Source: Paralteromonas sediminis (lineage in GTDB: Bacteria > Pseudomonadota > Gammaproteobacteria > Enterobacterales > Alteromonadaceae). From it: 64,000 nucleotides of DNA. Every line of letters begins with the position of its first letter. Position 1 is the stretch's first letter. This document shows positions 53,985 to 63,147 of this stretch, one piece after another. The position numbers and the translations under genes are program-made. The notes beneath the pieces were generated by a model that was not told the DNA's origin, made no database searches, and was given only the letters and a program-made list of their open reading frames with translations. The stretch is from NCBI RefSeq assembly GCF_003820355.1, contig NZ_RPOK01000001.1, forward strand, positions 956,847 through 1,020,846. The letters run 5' to 3'.

Positions 53985-54968
53985 ATGTCACACAGTGTAA
54001 AAGCAATGCTCAACGCTTGGATAAAACAAAAGCGAGCATGTCGGTGGGCATTGGCGGTTATATTTAAGGTTGAAGGTCATAGTTATCGAAAGCCGGGCGC
54101 AATGGGTCTCTACAGTGATGAAGGGGAACAGCTTGGTTTGTTAAGTGGTGGCTGCCTTGAATCCGATATACGGTTACTGGCAAGAAAAGCGATTGATTTA
54201 AACGTGCCGCTTATTAAGGTTTACGATGGTACAGATGATACCGATCTGTCTTTTCATTTAGGCTGCGGAGGCGAGGTGCATATCGCCATTCTGCCACTGA
54301 CAGAAGCCAATCAGTGGTTAGATTTAGAAGCACTTGCCACAGTGGTGTCTGAACACCGGGCGGGTGAGTATCACATCCAACTACCCAACAGACAAAAAGC
54401 CTATTCTGCCTCTTTCGTTTCGCCCGAACAGCAGCACTTCAACGGGGTAAATCATACGGTGTTAAGCCAAGATGCAAAGGAGCAGTGCCTGGTGGTACCC
54501 ATTTATCAGCCACCGCACTTGCTTATCGCTGGCGGGGGCATTGATGCTGTGCCTGTGTGTAATATGGCTACTGACCTTGAATGGAGGGTGACCGTTTGGG
54601 ACCCGCGTCCTCATTATGCCCCTGAACCACATTTTGAGTCAGCAGAAGCGATTGTTAGAGACAGTGCAACTGCACTTGTTGAGTACTGTCGGCAGCAGGG
54701 CGTGAGCATGGTGATGATCATGAGCCATAACCTCAAGTTGGACGCGCAAGTTGTAACCATGTGCAATCAACTCGAATTGACCCATGTGGCATTATTGGGC
54801 CCTGTTCGCAGGCGGCTTGATGTACTGGAAGAGGCAGGTTTAGCCGAAACAGATTTGAGGTATTCATTGCATTCGCCCGCGGGATTGGACATAGGCGGTG
54901 AATTACCCCATAGCATAGCGTTATCAATCATCGCACAATGTCATAGTGCTGTGTTTGGTAAACTATGA
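53985..54968 (+). CDS. xdhC: XdhC/CoxI-family maturation factor
   Basis: The 327-residue protein has the XdhC N-terminal domain (AVIFKVEGHSYRKPGAMGLY, GLLSGGCLESDIRLLARKAI, with the conserved Cys) and a Rossmann-like C-terminal domain (LLIAGGGIDAVPVCNMATDL, MIMSHNLKLDA, IALSIIAQ). XdhC proteins bind molybdopterin cofactor, help sulfurate it and insert it into xanthine dehydrogenase-type enzymes. It is divergent from mocA with 80 bp between them. Confidence 0.9.
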   Translation: MSHSVKAMLNAWIKQKRACRWALAVIFKVEGHSYRKPGAMGLYSDEGEQLGLLSGGCLESDIRLLARKAIDLNVPLIKVYDGTDDTDLSFHLGCGGEVHIAILPLTEANQWLDLEALATVVSEHRAGEYHIQLPNRQKAYSASFVSPEQQHFNGVNHTVLSQDAKEQCLVVPIYQPPHLLIAGGGIDAVPVCNMATDLEWRVTVWDPRPHYAPEPHFESAEAIVRDSATALVEYCRQQGVSMVMIMSHNLKLDAQVVTMCNQLELTHVALLGPVRRRLDVLEEAGLAETDLRYSLHSPAGLDIGGELPHSIALSIIAQCHSAVFGKL

Positions 54969-55059
54969 AGGTAACATTACATTTTTTTAATCCCATCAAC
55001 GGGCACCTTCTCTAATTAAGGCTATAATTTAATCATTAAAAATCGGTTTTTTGTTAGCA

Positions 55060-55485
55060 ATGATAGAGCAAAACCTCAGCGGCAGACTGGATTTCGGCCC
55101 GCACGGCCATTTTAGTCTGGAGACGCAAAGCAATCTCATTCGCGTAACGGCAGTCGGTCCAGGTAACCGGGAGGTTATACAGCAGTTTAACTATGCAATG
55201 CGCAACGCGGCAATGGACTTTAATGGGCATATGTGGGCAACGCAGTTAACATTAGAGGGTTTACCTCTCATGCCACCCGACGCAACTGAACTTCTTGTTA
55301 TGGGTATGATTAAGGCGCGTGAGCATGGTCATATTGGCACCGCAGTTATACTAGAGGGAGAGTGTAATACCGGCCTCTGTAAAAGTTATTGGCAAGACAT
55401 GTTCATGCGATCCCAAAGCCAATACCAGTTTTGTCAAAACCAAGCAGAGGCGCTAGCCTTTATTGAGAAATTATTCTCGGCTTGA
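55060..55485 (+). CDS. Conserved-looking hypothetical protein, possibly SpoIIAA-like
   Basis: The 141-residue product starts at ATG 55060 (TTG at 55051 possible). It has no signal peptide or membrane segment. The strand-rich first half (HFSLETQSNLIRVTAVGPGN) and helix-ending second half (AEALAFIEKLFSA) resemble STAS/SpoIIAA-like alpha-beta proteins, but no motif proves it. The function is unknown. It lies between xdhC and the nusA operon leader. Confidence 0.55.
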   Translation: MIEQNLSGRLDFGPHGHFSLETQSNLIRVTAVGPGNREVIQQFNYAMRNAAMDFNGHMWATQLTLEGLPLMPPDATELLVMGMIKAREHGHIGTAVILEGECNTGLCKSYWQDMFMRSQSQYQFCQNQAEALAFIEKLFSA

Positions 55486-55646
55486 TACTCGGTACTAAAA
55501 TAATCTATAATGCGCCCATTCTCGGCACGGGCTCCCTTTGAGTAATCAAGATAATACGCTCAAACTAGTAACGTGTCTCTGGTGCGCGGGTCATCAGATT
55601 TTAGTCAGATTCAGTTAAAAAGCCCCGTACAACGGGGCTTTTTTTG
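55482..55646 (+). ncRNA. Predicted short leader/sRNA with promoter and terminator before rimP
   Basis: TTGATA (55482-55487) and a perfect TATAAT (55506-55511), spacer 18, should start a transcript near 55518. It would end at a strong terminator: AAGCCCCG (55620-55627), 5-nt loop, CGGGGCTT (55633-55640) and a T-run. The resulting RNA is about 130 nt. It also contains TTTGAG/CTCAAA (55537-55542, 55559-55564). It contains no tRNA, although tRNA genes occupy this place in E. coli. It may be a nusA-operon attenuator leader or an sRNA. Confidence 0.5.
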
Positions 55647-55687
55647 TAGTGGGCGATTCGCCCTTTTTTCGTTTTTGGAGAACCTGT

Positions 55688-56146
55688 TTGTCACAGTTGG
55701 AACAAAAACTAACCGCTATGCTTGAACCAGCAGTAGAAGCGCTTGGCTTTGAAATGGTAGGTGTAGAGTTTGTACGTGCAGGTAAACACAGTATTCTGCG
55801 TGTGTTTATTGATCATGAAAATGGTATCAACGTTGATGATTGTGCGGATGTCAGTCATCAGGTGAGTGCAGTATTGGATGTTGAAGATCCGATAAGCACT
55901 GAATATAACCTAGAGGTTTCATCACCGGGTATGGACCGTCCTTTGTTTAAAGAGGCGCATTATGCTCAGTATGTTGGTGAGACAGTCACAGTTAGGCTGG
56001 CTGTTCCCATGGATAACCGCAGAAACTTCAAAGGCAAGCTGTTGGCTTGCGATGCGGGTGTAATTACAGTGAACGTTGATGGACAGGATTTTAACTTGTC
56101 TATTGCAAATATCGAAAAAGGCAACCTCGTTCCCACGTTTGAATAA
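55688..56146 (+). CDS. rimP: Ribosome maturation factor RimP
   Basis: A TTG start at 55688 with GGAG 7 nt upstream gives 152 residues that align end to end with E. coli RimP ([20 protein letters not shown] at the start, [20 protein letters not shown], and the end NIEKGNLVP). The protein assists 30S subunit assembly. It is the first gene of the rimP-nusA-infB operon and follows the leader terminator by about 40 bp, so readthrough may set its expression. Confidence 0.96.
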   Translation: MSQLEQKLTAMLEPAVEALGFEMVGVEFVRAGKHSILRVFIDHENGINVDDCADVSHQVSAVLDVEDPISTEYNLEVSSPGMDRPLFKEAHYAQYVGETVTVRLAVPMDNRRNFKGKLLACDAGVITVNVDGQDFNLSIANIEKGNLVPTFE

Positions 56147-56209
56147 GGAACGCTAGGCGCTCTTGCCAGTCATCCTTATGGCAGTGGTAGAGCAACGTGT
56201 GAGGCAAAT

Positions 56210-57709
56210 ATGAATAAAGAAATACTGTTAGTGGCAGAAGCGGTTTCAAACGAAAAGCAGGTGCCAAGAGAAAAGATTTTTGAAGCGCTTGAGTTTGCTA
56301 TTGCCAGTGCAACGAAAAAGAAAAATGACGGTGATATTGAAGTGCGTGTCAGCATCGACAGAGAGACGGGCGACTTCGATACCTTCAGACGCTGGTTAGT
56401 CATTGCAGATGATCAAGAGCAAGAAAACCCATTTGCTGAGTTGACATTGTCTGCCGCTCAAATTGATGAGCCAGATATCAAAGAAGGCGACTATGTAGAA
56501 GAGCAGATTGATTCAATCGCCTTTGACCGTATCACCACACAAACCGCGAAACAGGTTATCGTTCAGAAAGTTCGCGAAGCTGAGCGCGCACAAATGGTTG
56601 CTGAGTACCAGGATAAAGTTGGCGAACTGGTTACTGGGACAGTTAAAAAAGTGAATCGCGACAACATTATTATCGACTTGGGCAACAACGCCGAAGGTGT
56701 GATTTTCCGCGATGATATGTTGCCAAGAGAAACATTCCGTCCAGGTGACCGAGTACGCGGACTGCTTTATGTTATCCGTCCGGAAGCACGTGGAGCACAG
56801 CTATTTATTAGTCGTACTCACCCGGACATGCTGGTAGAACTTTTCCGTCTTGAAGTGCCTGAAATAGCTGAAGAGACGTTAGAGATAAAGTCAGCAGCGC
56901 GTGATCCTGGTTCGCGTGCAAAAATCGCTGTAAAGACTAATGACAAGCGTCTTGATCCGGTAGGAGCCTGTGTTGGTATGCGCGGTTCGCGTGTGCAGGC
57001 CGTTTCTGGCGAACTAGGTGGCGAGCGTGTCGACATAGTCTTATGGGATGAGAATCCAGCGCAGTTTGTTATTAATGCGATGGCACCTGCAGAAGTGGCC
57101 TCAATCGTTGTTGACGAGGACAGCCACACCATGGATGTTGCAGTTGCAGCAGATAATCTGGCCCAGGCCATCGGTCGCAGTGGTCAAAACGTTCGTTTGG
57201 CCAGTCAGCTGACCGAATGGGAACTTAACGTGATGACGGTTGAAGACCTGAACGCTAAGCATGCTGAGGAAAATGAAAAAGTAATAAACGTCTTTGTCGA
57301 AGGGCTTGATATTGACGAAGAGTTCGCTGGCTTTTTGGTTGACGAGGGTTTCTCGACACTGGAAGAAATTGCCTACGTACCTGTGTCAGAAATGCTCGAT
57401 ATCGAAGGCCTTGATGAAGACATGGTTGAAGAACTTCGCGAACGAGCTCGTGCTACATTGACGACACGCGCACTGGCGAATGAAGAGTCATTGGAAGGCT
57501 CTGAGCCAGATGAAGCGCTACTGAATCTTGCTGGCATGGAACGCCATGTTGCTTATGTTCTTGCCAGCCGGGGGATTACTGACCTTGAAGGCCTGGCTGA
57601 GCAAGGAACAGATGATATCAGTGATATTGAAGAACTAAACGAAGAAAAAGCGGGAGAGCTAATCATGGCGGCCCGTAACATTGTTTGGTTCAGCGAAGAA
57701 GATAATTAA
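56210..57709 (+). CDS. nusA: Transcription termination/antitermination factor NusA
   Basis: The 499-residue protein has the NusA_N RNA-polymerase-binding domain (1-125), an S1 domain (about 135-200, [20 protein letters not shown]), two KH domains (about 200-345, [20 protein letters not shown] and [16 protein letters not shown]) and two C-terminal acidic AR repeats (about 365-495). The AR2 region, as in E. coli, can contact the RNAP alpha C-terminal domain. It modulates pausing, termination and antitermination. Length matches enterobacterial NusA. Confidence 0.97.
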   Translation: MNKEILLVAEAVSNEKQVPREKIFEALEFAIASATKKKNDGDIEVRVSIDRETGDFDTFRRWLVIADDQEQENPFAELTLSAAQIDEPDIKEGDYVEEQIDSIAFDRITTQTAKQVIVQKVREAERAQMVAEYQDKVGELVTGTVKKVNRDNIIIDLGNNAEGVIFRDDMLPRETFRPGDRVRGLLYVIRPEARGAQLFISRTHPDMLVELFRLEVPEIAEETLEIKSAARDPGSRAKIAVKTNDKRLDPVGACVGMRGSRVQAVSGELGGERVDIVLWDENPAQFVINAMAPAEVASIVVDEDSHTMDVAVAADNLAQAIGRSGQNVRLASQLTEWELNVMTVEDLNAKHAEENEKVINVFVEGLDIDEEFAGFLVDEGFSTLEEIAYVPVSEMLDIEGLDEDMVEELRERARATLTTRALANEESLEGSEPDEALLNLAGMERHVAYVLASRGITDLEGLAEQGTDDISDIEELNEEKAGELIMAARNIVWFSEEDN

Positions 57710-57726
57710 TGGGGGAAGAACGCGTA

Positions 57727-60336
57727 ATGGCAGAAGTATCGATCGAAAAGCTTGCCGGTGATATAGGCACAACGGTTGACCGCCTGGTTTCCCAGTTTAG
57801 TGATGCGGGGATCACCAAAAAAGTCGGTGACAGTGTTACAGAAGACGAGAAGCGACAGCTGTTGGATCATTTGAGCAAACAGCATGGTGGAACGGGCTCA
57901 GAGGCCCCTCGTAAAATGACATTGAAGCGCAAAACAACCAGCACACTTAGCTTAGGTAAATCTAAGGAAGTAAAAGTGGAAGTGCGTAAAAAACGCACTT
58001 ATGTTAAGCGCACTGACGTCGAAGAGCAGCGGCTCGCCGAGGAAGAAGCGCAGCGTAAAGAAGAAGAAGCACGCAAGCAGCGCGAAGAAGAGCAACGCGC
58101 ACAAGAAGCAGCAAAGCGTGCAGCTGAAGAAAAGGCGCGTCAGGCTGAAGAAGCTAAAAAAGTGGCGGAAGCAGAACGTGCTAAGCGCGCTGAACAGGCT
58201 GCAAAAGAAGCGGAAGCCCGTAAACAAGCTGAATCTGAGCTGACAGATGAAGAGCGTCAAGAGCAGGAAGAAGCGCGTCAGGAAGAAGAGCGGTTGCGCA
58301 AAGCGCAGGAAGAAGAAGCACAGAAAAAGCTTGAAGAAGAAGCAAAACGTGCTGCCGAAGAAGCCCGTAAACTTGCTGAAGAAAACGAGCGTCGCTGGAA
58401 GGAAGAAGAAGAGCGTCGTAAACAGCAGGAAGCGGAAGAGATTCACTTGCACTCAAACCGTTATGCGCAGGAAGCTGAAGACGAAGAAGATATGCAGGCT
58501 GAGCGGTCTACCCGTCGTCGCAAGAAGAGCAAGAAGCATGCAGGTGAGCACCTCAAACAAGGCTTCAACAAACCAGCACAACCTGTAGAGCGTGTGGTTA
58601 AACTTGGTGCAACCATTACAGTAGGCGAACTAGCCAATCGTTTGGCGGTTAAGTCAAACGAAGTCATTAAAACCATGATGAAAATGGGTGAAATGGCGAC
58701 GATCAATCAGGTGCTTGACCAAGACACTGCGGTATTAGTCGTGGAAGAGATGGGTCATAAGTATGAATTGGTAAACGACAATGCGTTAGAAGACGAGTTG
58801 CTTGCTGATACTGCAATTGGTGATAAAACCACACGTGCACCTGTCGTGACTATTATGGGGCACGTTGACCACGGTAAAACGTCGTTATTGGATTACATTC
58901 GTCGTGCAAAAGTCGCAGACGGTGAGGCCGGCGGTATTACCCAGCATATCGGTGCTTACAGCGTAGAGACTGATAACGGTAAAATCACGTTTCTTGATAC
59001 ACCAGGACACGCTGCGTTTACAGCAATGCGTGCTCGCGGAGCTACGGCGACGGATATCGTCATTATTGTTGTTGCTGCCGATGACGGTGTTATGCCGCAA
59101 ACCAAAGAGGCTGTTCAGCACGCCCGTGCTGCCGAAGTACCTTTGATTGTTGCGGTTAACAAAATGGATAAAGAAACTGCTGATCCTGATCGCGTGAAAA
59201 CCGAGCTTTCTCAGTTAGAGGTTATTTCTGAAGAGTGGGGTGGTGACCATCAGTTTGTCAATGTCTCAGCCAAAACAGGTATGGGCGTGGACGAATTGCT
59301 TGAAGCGATTTCATTGCAGGCAGAAGTACTTGATTTGCAAGCCGTACCAAAAGGTGCTGGCCGCGGTATTGTGATTGAATCCCGTCTTGATAAAGGGCGT
59401 GGACCTATCGCATCCGTACTCGTGCAGGAAGGCGAGCTTAAGTCAGGCGATATCCTGCTTTGTGGTGAGGAATATGGCCGCGTTCGTGCAATGCGCGATG
59501 AAAATGGCAACGAAGTAAAAGTTGCGGGCCCCTCAACGCCGGTAGAAGTGTTGGGTCTCTCTGGTGTTCCGATTGCCGGTGAAGATGCACTGGTGGTACA
59601 GGACGAACGTAAAGCGCGTGAAGTAGCGGCTAAGCGTCATGCTAAAAAACGTGAAATCAAACTAGCCAGACAACAAAAAGCGAAGCTTGAAAACATGTTT
59701 GCCAATATGGAGTCAGGTGACGTAAGTGAACTGAATATCGTGCTTAAAGCCGATGTACAGGGTTCTGTTGAAGCTATCAGTGATTCTTTGATGAAGCTTG
59801 CAACTGACGAAGTGAAGGTAAACATTGTGGGCAGTGGTGTAGGTGGGATCACCGAAACAGATGCCAGCCTAGCTGCTGCGTCAAGCGCGATTATTCTTGG
59901 TTTTAACGTTCGTGCAGATGCAACTGCACGCCGTGTGATTGAATCAGAAGAAATTGACCTGCGTTACTACAGTGTGATCTACGACTTAATTGACGAAGTT
60001 AAGCAGGCCATGAGTGGTATGTTGGCACCAGACTTTAAGCAGGAAATTATTGGTCTTGCTGAAGTTCGTGATGTCTTTAAGTCGCCTAAACTGGGTGCTA
60101 TCGCTGGCTGTATGGTTACAGAAGGTGTGGTTAAGCGCAGTAATCCTATTCGTGTATTACGTGACAACGTGGTTATTTACGAAGGTGAACTTGAATCACT
60201 TCGCAGATTTAAAGACGACGTGCAGGACGTCCGTAACGGCATGGAATGTGGTATCGGTGTTAAGAACTACAATGACGTTAAAGTCGGTGACCAGATTGAG
60301 GTCTTCGAAATCGTCGAAGTTAAGCGGGAAATCTAA
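57727..60336 (+). CDS. infB: Translation initiation factor IF-2
   Basis: The ATG at 57727 is preferred (GGGGGAAG 8 nt upstream); one at 57709 overlaps nusA's stop. The 869-residue GTPase brings fMet-tRNA to the 30S subunit. An N-terminal IF2_N domain (1-50) is followed by a long Glu/Lys/Arg/Ala-rich coiled region (about 90-270), a second IF2_N-like domain (about 295-345), and the G domain (GHVDHGKTS for G1, DTPGHAAF for G3, NKMDKE for G4). Beta-barrel and fMet-binding domains follow. The gene lies in the usual place after nusA. Confidence 0.97.
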   Translation: MAEVSIEKLAGDIGTTVDRLVSQFSDAGITKKVGDSVTEDEKRQLLDHLSKQHGGTGSEAPRKMTLKRKTTSTLSLGKSKEVKVEVRKKRTYVKRTDVEEQRLAEEEAQRKEEEARKQREEEQRAQEAAKRAAEEKARQAEEAKKVAEAERAKRAEQAAKEAEARKQAESELTDEERQEQEEARQEEERLRKAQEEEAQKKLEEEAKRAAEEARKLAEENERRWKEEEERRKQQEAEEIHLHSNRYAQEAEDEEDMQAERSTRRRKKSKKHAGEHLKQGFNKPAQPVERVVKLGATITVGELANRLAVKSNEVIKTMMKMGEMATINQVLDQDTAVLVVEEMGHKYELVNDNALEDELLADTAIGDKTTRAPVVTIMGHVDHGKTSLLDYIRRAKVADGEAGGITQHIGAYSVETDNGKITFLDTPGHAAFTAMRARGATATDIVIIVVAADDGVMPQTKEAVQHARAAEVPLIVAVNKMDKETADPDRVKTELSQLEVISEEWGGDHQFVNVSAKTGMGVDELLEAISLQAEVLDLQAVPKGAGRGIVIESRLDKGRGPIASVLVQEGELKSGDILLCGEEYGRVRAMRDENGNEVKVAGPSTPVEVLGLSGVPIAGEDALVVQDERKAREVAAKRHAKKREIKLARQQKAKLENMFANMESGDVSELNIVLKADVQGSVEAISDSLMKLATDEVKVNIVGSGVGGITETDASLAAASSAIILGFNVRADATARRVIESEEIDLRYYSVIYDLIDEVKQAMSGMLAPDFKQEIIGLAEVRDVFKSPKLGAIAGCMVTEGVVKRSNPIRVLRDNVVIYEGELESLRRFKDDVQDVRNGMECGIGVKNYNDVKVGDQIEVFEIVEVKREI

Positions 60337-60350
60337 CCCCATTTACAGCA

Positions 60351-60378
60351 AAAAAGGGGGCCTGTAGGCCCCTTTTTT
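60351..60378 (+). terminator. Terminator between infB and rbfA
   Basis: GGGGCC (60357-60362), TGTA and GGCCCC (60367-60372) form a GC-rich stem flanked by an A-run and followed by six T. It should cut or attenuate readthrough from infB into rbfA-truB. Confidence 0.9.
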
Positions 60379-60402
60379 ATCTCAAAAAATTAAGGAGGCG
60401 TT

Positions 60403-60807
60403 ATGGCCAGAGAGTTTTCTCGCACCGAACGCGTTTCACAACAAATACACAAAGAAATTGCCAGTATTCTGCAGAATGAATACAAGCACAAAGTAGGTAA
60501 CACGCCACTTATTACGGTATCAGGTGTTGAAGTGTCCCGAGACCTCGCACACGCAAAGGTGTTTGTGACTTGCTATATCGACACTGATGAGGGTATCAAA
60601 ACCCAAGTGCAGCAACTGAATGAGTACAAGGGTTTTATTCGCTCATTACTGGCTAAGCGAGTAAGAATGCGGGCCGTACCGTCATTGGTTTTCCAAAGTG
60701 ATGTGTCTATCACTGAAGGTATGCGTATTTCTAATCTTGTATCACAAACACGTGCTGACGATGCCAAACGTCGCTCGCAATCACCTGATGACGGGGAAGA
60801 CGAATAG
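60403..60807 (+). CDS. rbfA: Ribosome-binding factor A
   Basis: The 134-residue KH-like protein assists 16S rRNA 5' helix formation and 30S maturation, notably in the cold. Conserved parts are REFSRTERVSQQIHKEIASI at the N-terminus, LITVSGVEVSRDLAHAKVFV and RAVPSLVFQSDVSITEGM. An AAGGAGG ribosome binding site is present. truB starts 6 bp downstream. Confidence 0.96.
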   Translation: MAREFSRTERVSQQIHKEIASILQNEYKHKVGNTPLITVSGVEVSRDLAHAKVFVTCYIDTDEGIKTQVQQLNEYKGFIRSLLAKRVRMRAVPSLVFQSDVSITEGMRISNLVSQTRADDAKRRSQSPDDGEDE

Positions 60808-60813
60808 CAAACT

Positions 60814-61743
60814 ATGGGGCGTCGTAGAAAAGGTAGAATTATTAACGGCATTGTTTTGTTAAACAAAGCTGTCGGCGGGTCGTCTAACCAAGTGTTACAG
60901 CACGTCAGACGATTGTACAACGCACAAAAAGCAGGTCATACGGGAGCCCTTGATCCTTTAGCGTCAGGCATGCTGCCAATTTGTCTCGGAGAAGCCACTA
61001 AGTTCTCTCAGTTCTTGCTAGATGCTGACAAGGCATATGAGGTCACTGCCCGATTAGGGATAAGAACAACCACCAGTGATGCTGATGGCGACGTCGTTAG
61101 CGAGCGTGATGTTTCTGTTGATGAAGCTCAGATCCGCAGCGCTTGTGCTTCTTTTATTGGTGAAAGTATGCAAGTGCCGTCTATGTTTTCAGCGCTCAAG
61201 TACAAGGGAAAGCCACTATATAGCTATGCAAGAGAAGGGATAACTGTACCCAGGGATGCACGTAAAATTACGGTATATAACCTTGAAATTAATGCCATAG
61301 CATTGCCAGATATCCACATGACTGTGCACTGCAGCAAGGGGACCTATATTCGTACAATCGTAGATGATCTTGGTGAGCAGCTGGGTTGTGGTGCCTATGT
61401 GACAAAGCTGCACAGAACAAAAGTGGCAGAGTATCCCACAGATAAAATGTATGCCATGGAGTCACTTGAGGCGATTGCACAACAACACGGAGAGACGGGG
61501 TTAGATGCCATTTTACTTCCCATGGACACAGCTGTAATGACATTGCCAGCTTATCACGTTGGTGCAAGCGAGAAGGTACGCTTTCAGCATGGTCAGGCTG
61601 CCAGGGTGAATGATATCAAGCATAAGGCAGGCCAGTTAGCGCGGTTATATTGTGACCAGGAAGCGGAGACACTTTTTCTTGGGGTCGGTGAAGTTACACC
61701 TGCAGGTGAAATTCAACCTAAGCGTGTGGTCGTTTACGAGTAA
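60814..61743 (+). CDS. truB: tRNA pseudouridine(55) synthase
   Basis: The 309-residue enzyme isomerises U55 in the T-loop of tRNAs. The catalytic Asp lies in AGHTGALDPLASGMLPI; YEVTARLGIRTTTSDADGD and CSKGTYIRTIVDDLG are conserved. A C-terminal PUA-like segment starts near residue 250. It is the last gene of the rbfA-truB unit; rpsO follows with its own promoter. Confidence 0.96.
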   Translation: MGRRRKGRIINGIVLLNKAVGGSSNQVLQHVRRLYNAQKAGHTGALDPLASGMLPICLGEATKFSQFLLDADKAYEVTARLGIRTTTSDADGDVVSERDVSVDEAQIRSACASFIGESMQVPSMFSALKYKGKPLYSYAREGITVPRDARKITVYNLEINAIALPDIHMTVHCSKGTYIRTIVDDLGEQLGCGAYVTKLHRTKVAEYPTDKMYAMESLEAIAQQHGETGLDAILLPMDTAVMTLPAYHVGASEKVRFQHGQAARVNDIKHKAGQLARLYCDQEAETLFLGVGEVTPAGEIQPKRVVVYE

Positions 61744-61746
61744 TAC

Positions 61747-61774
61747 TTGCTAACTCAATGGTAATGCGTATAAT
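61747..61774 (+). promoter_or_regulatory. rpsO promoter
   Basis: TTGCTA (61747-61752) and a perfect TATAAT (61769-61774) with a 16-bp spacer lie in the truB-rpsO gap, about 65 bp upstream of the rpsO start. Confidence 0.7.
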
Positions 61775-61838
61775 ACGCGCCTCTTTGGTTGCGCTGAATT
61801 AGTGATTGGCGTGACCCTATTCAATTTTGGAGAAGATT

Positions 61839-62108
61839 ATGTCACTAACTAAAGCAGAAACTGCACAAATTATTTCTGATTACGCTGTGAAAGAAGGCGA
61901 CACTGGATCACCTGAGGTTCAAGTTGCTTTACTTACTCACAACATCAACAAGCTTCAGGGCCACTTTGCTGATCACAAAAAAGATCACCACTCTCGTCGC
62001 GGCCTTCTTCGCATGGTTAGCCAGCGTCGTAAGCTTCTTGACTACCTTAAAGGTAAGAGTGCACAGCGTTACAGCGATTTGATCAAACGTTTAGGTTTGC
62101 GTCGTTAA
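61839..62108 (+). CDS. rpsO: 30S ribosomal protein S15
   Basis: The ATG at 61839 (GGAG 7 nt upstream) gives the exact family length of 89 residues: [56 protein letters not shown], and the end [11 protein letters not shown]15 binds helices 20-22 of 16S rRNA early in 30S assembly. In many gammaproteobacteria pnp follows; here a terminator and a leftward gene follow instead. Confidence 0.97.
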   Translation: MSLTKAETAQIISDYAVKEGDTGSPEVQVALLTHNINKLQGHFADHKKDHHSRRGLLRMVSQRRKLLDYLKGKSAQRYSDLIKRLGLRR

Positions 62109-62124
62109 TCGATGTCAGTGATTT

Positions 62125-62153
62125 AAAAAAGGCGCCAAAGGCGCCTTTTTTTT
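62125..62153. terminator. Bidirectional terminator after rpsO
   Basis: GGCGCC (62131-62136), AAA loop and GGCGCC (62140-62145), flanked by A6 on the left and T8 on the right, so it can end both rpsO and the convergent gene at 62177. Confidence 0.92.
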
Positions 62154-62176
62154 ATGTCTGAAGAAACCCTGTTTGC

Positions 62177-62959
62177 TTACTGTGTTGGAGATCCCGCGGC
62201 AGGTACCGAAGCCGGTTGACTAACGAGTTTAGTAGCCATGCTTTTCATTTCATTTTCCAACTGCGTAATTCTTCCAGATAGGGCGGCATTGCGCTGTTCA
62301 ATGACGGAAAGTTGGTCCTGAAGGTTTTTATTTTGTTGTTCAAATGATTGTCTGTCACCTAATGACTGCTCTATTTGAACATTCAAAGCCAGCATTTCAT
62401 CGGCGATGCCAGATAGCTGAGTTTCTATGGCGCCAAGTTTTGTTTGCTGTGAATTCGTATTGCGTGAAACCTGATTAATGGACTCCTGCAAATTGTTTTG
62501 CACATTACCGACTCTGGCAGTCAAATCGGCAATTTCCTTTTGATTTCTCCGCCATGCAGATGCCCAAAGTTTATCCATTTGGTCCCATAACTCGGTGGTT
62601 TTTTCTGACAGTTCAGTCACTTTCACCTGCAGAGCAACGGTCGACTCTCCCATTTCTTCACCAGTTGCTGACAGTCTGCGTTCAAGATCGGCAATTCTCG
62701 CTTCTGCTGCTTGATTCGTCGCGGCCTGTTTGAGACTCAAATCATATAAATAATACGCTGCACCTGACGCTCCTAGGGCGATTAACAATGAGAAGGTAGC
62801 AACAACTGGGAATCCACCTTTACTTTGCGAGGCGGAACCGACTTGCGAGTGTTGTGCAGGCGTACCTGTACCAGCGTGTTTCTTTTGTTGGTAATCTCGT
62901 CTGTCTTCGTCGTCTAGTCTGATGGTTGGAAAATCATCGTTTTTAGGGGTGTTCGCCAT
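62177..62959 (-). CDS. Single-pass membrane coiled-coil protein, unknown function
   Basis: The 260-residue protein has a polar cytosolic N-terminus (about 1-48), one transmembrane helix (VVATFSLLIALGASGAAYYL, about 50-70) and a long coiled coil with heptad pattern (ARIADLERRLSA, LNVQIEQSLGDRQSFEQQNK, ALSGRITQLENEMKSMATKL). It ends in a Pro/Ala tail. It resembles scaffold-like proteins in topology only; no family is recognised. ATG start at 62959. Confidence 0.65.
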   Translation of the reverse strand: MANTPKNDDFPTIRLDDEDRRDYQQKKHAGTGTPAQHSQVGSASQSKGGFPVVATFSLLIALGASGAAYYLYDLSLKQAATNQAAEARIADLERRLSATGEEMGESTVALQVKVTELSEKTTELWDQMDKLWASAWRRNQKEIADLTARVGNVQNNLQESINQVSRNTNSQQTKLGAIETQLSGIADEMLALNVQIEQSLGDRQSFEQQNKNLQDQLSVIEQRNAALSGRITQLENEMKSMATKLVSQPASVPAAGSPTQ

Positions 62960-63147
62960 GTTGCCTGAAAGTTACATCTGTCTAAAATTGGCGTTCAGTC
63001 TATCTATAAAGGGGGGCGATTTCCATATTTGTGCTATAAACAGATAGAATGATTGCGATAAAGCGTCTTTTAGAGGCGACTTTGCTGCAATTATGTATTA
63101 TCTTCGATAGTAATAAGAACAACGTATTGTAGCTTTTATTCTTTTAC

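Noticed and set aside
55512-55620. tRNA gene upstream of rimP, as in E. coli
   Set aside because: No cloverleaf, TTC-loop or CCA end could be found; treated as a leader or sRNA instead.
57952-58452. Long minus-strand frame of 166 Phe/Leu-rich codons
   Set aside because: It is antisense to the Glu/Lys/Arg-rich segment of infB; its composition is a direct mirror of that low-complexity region.
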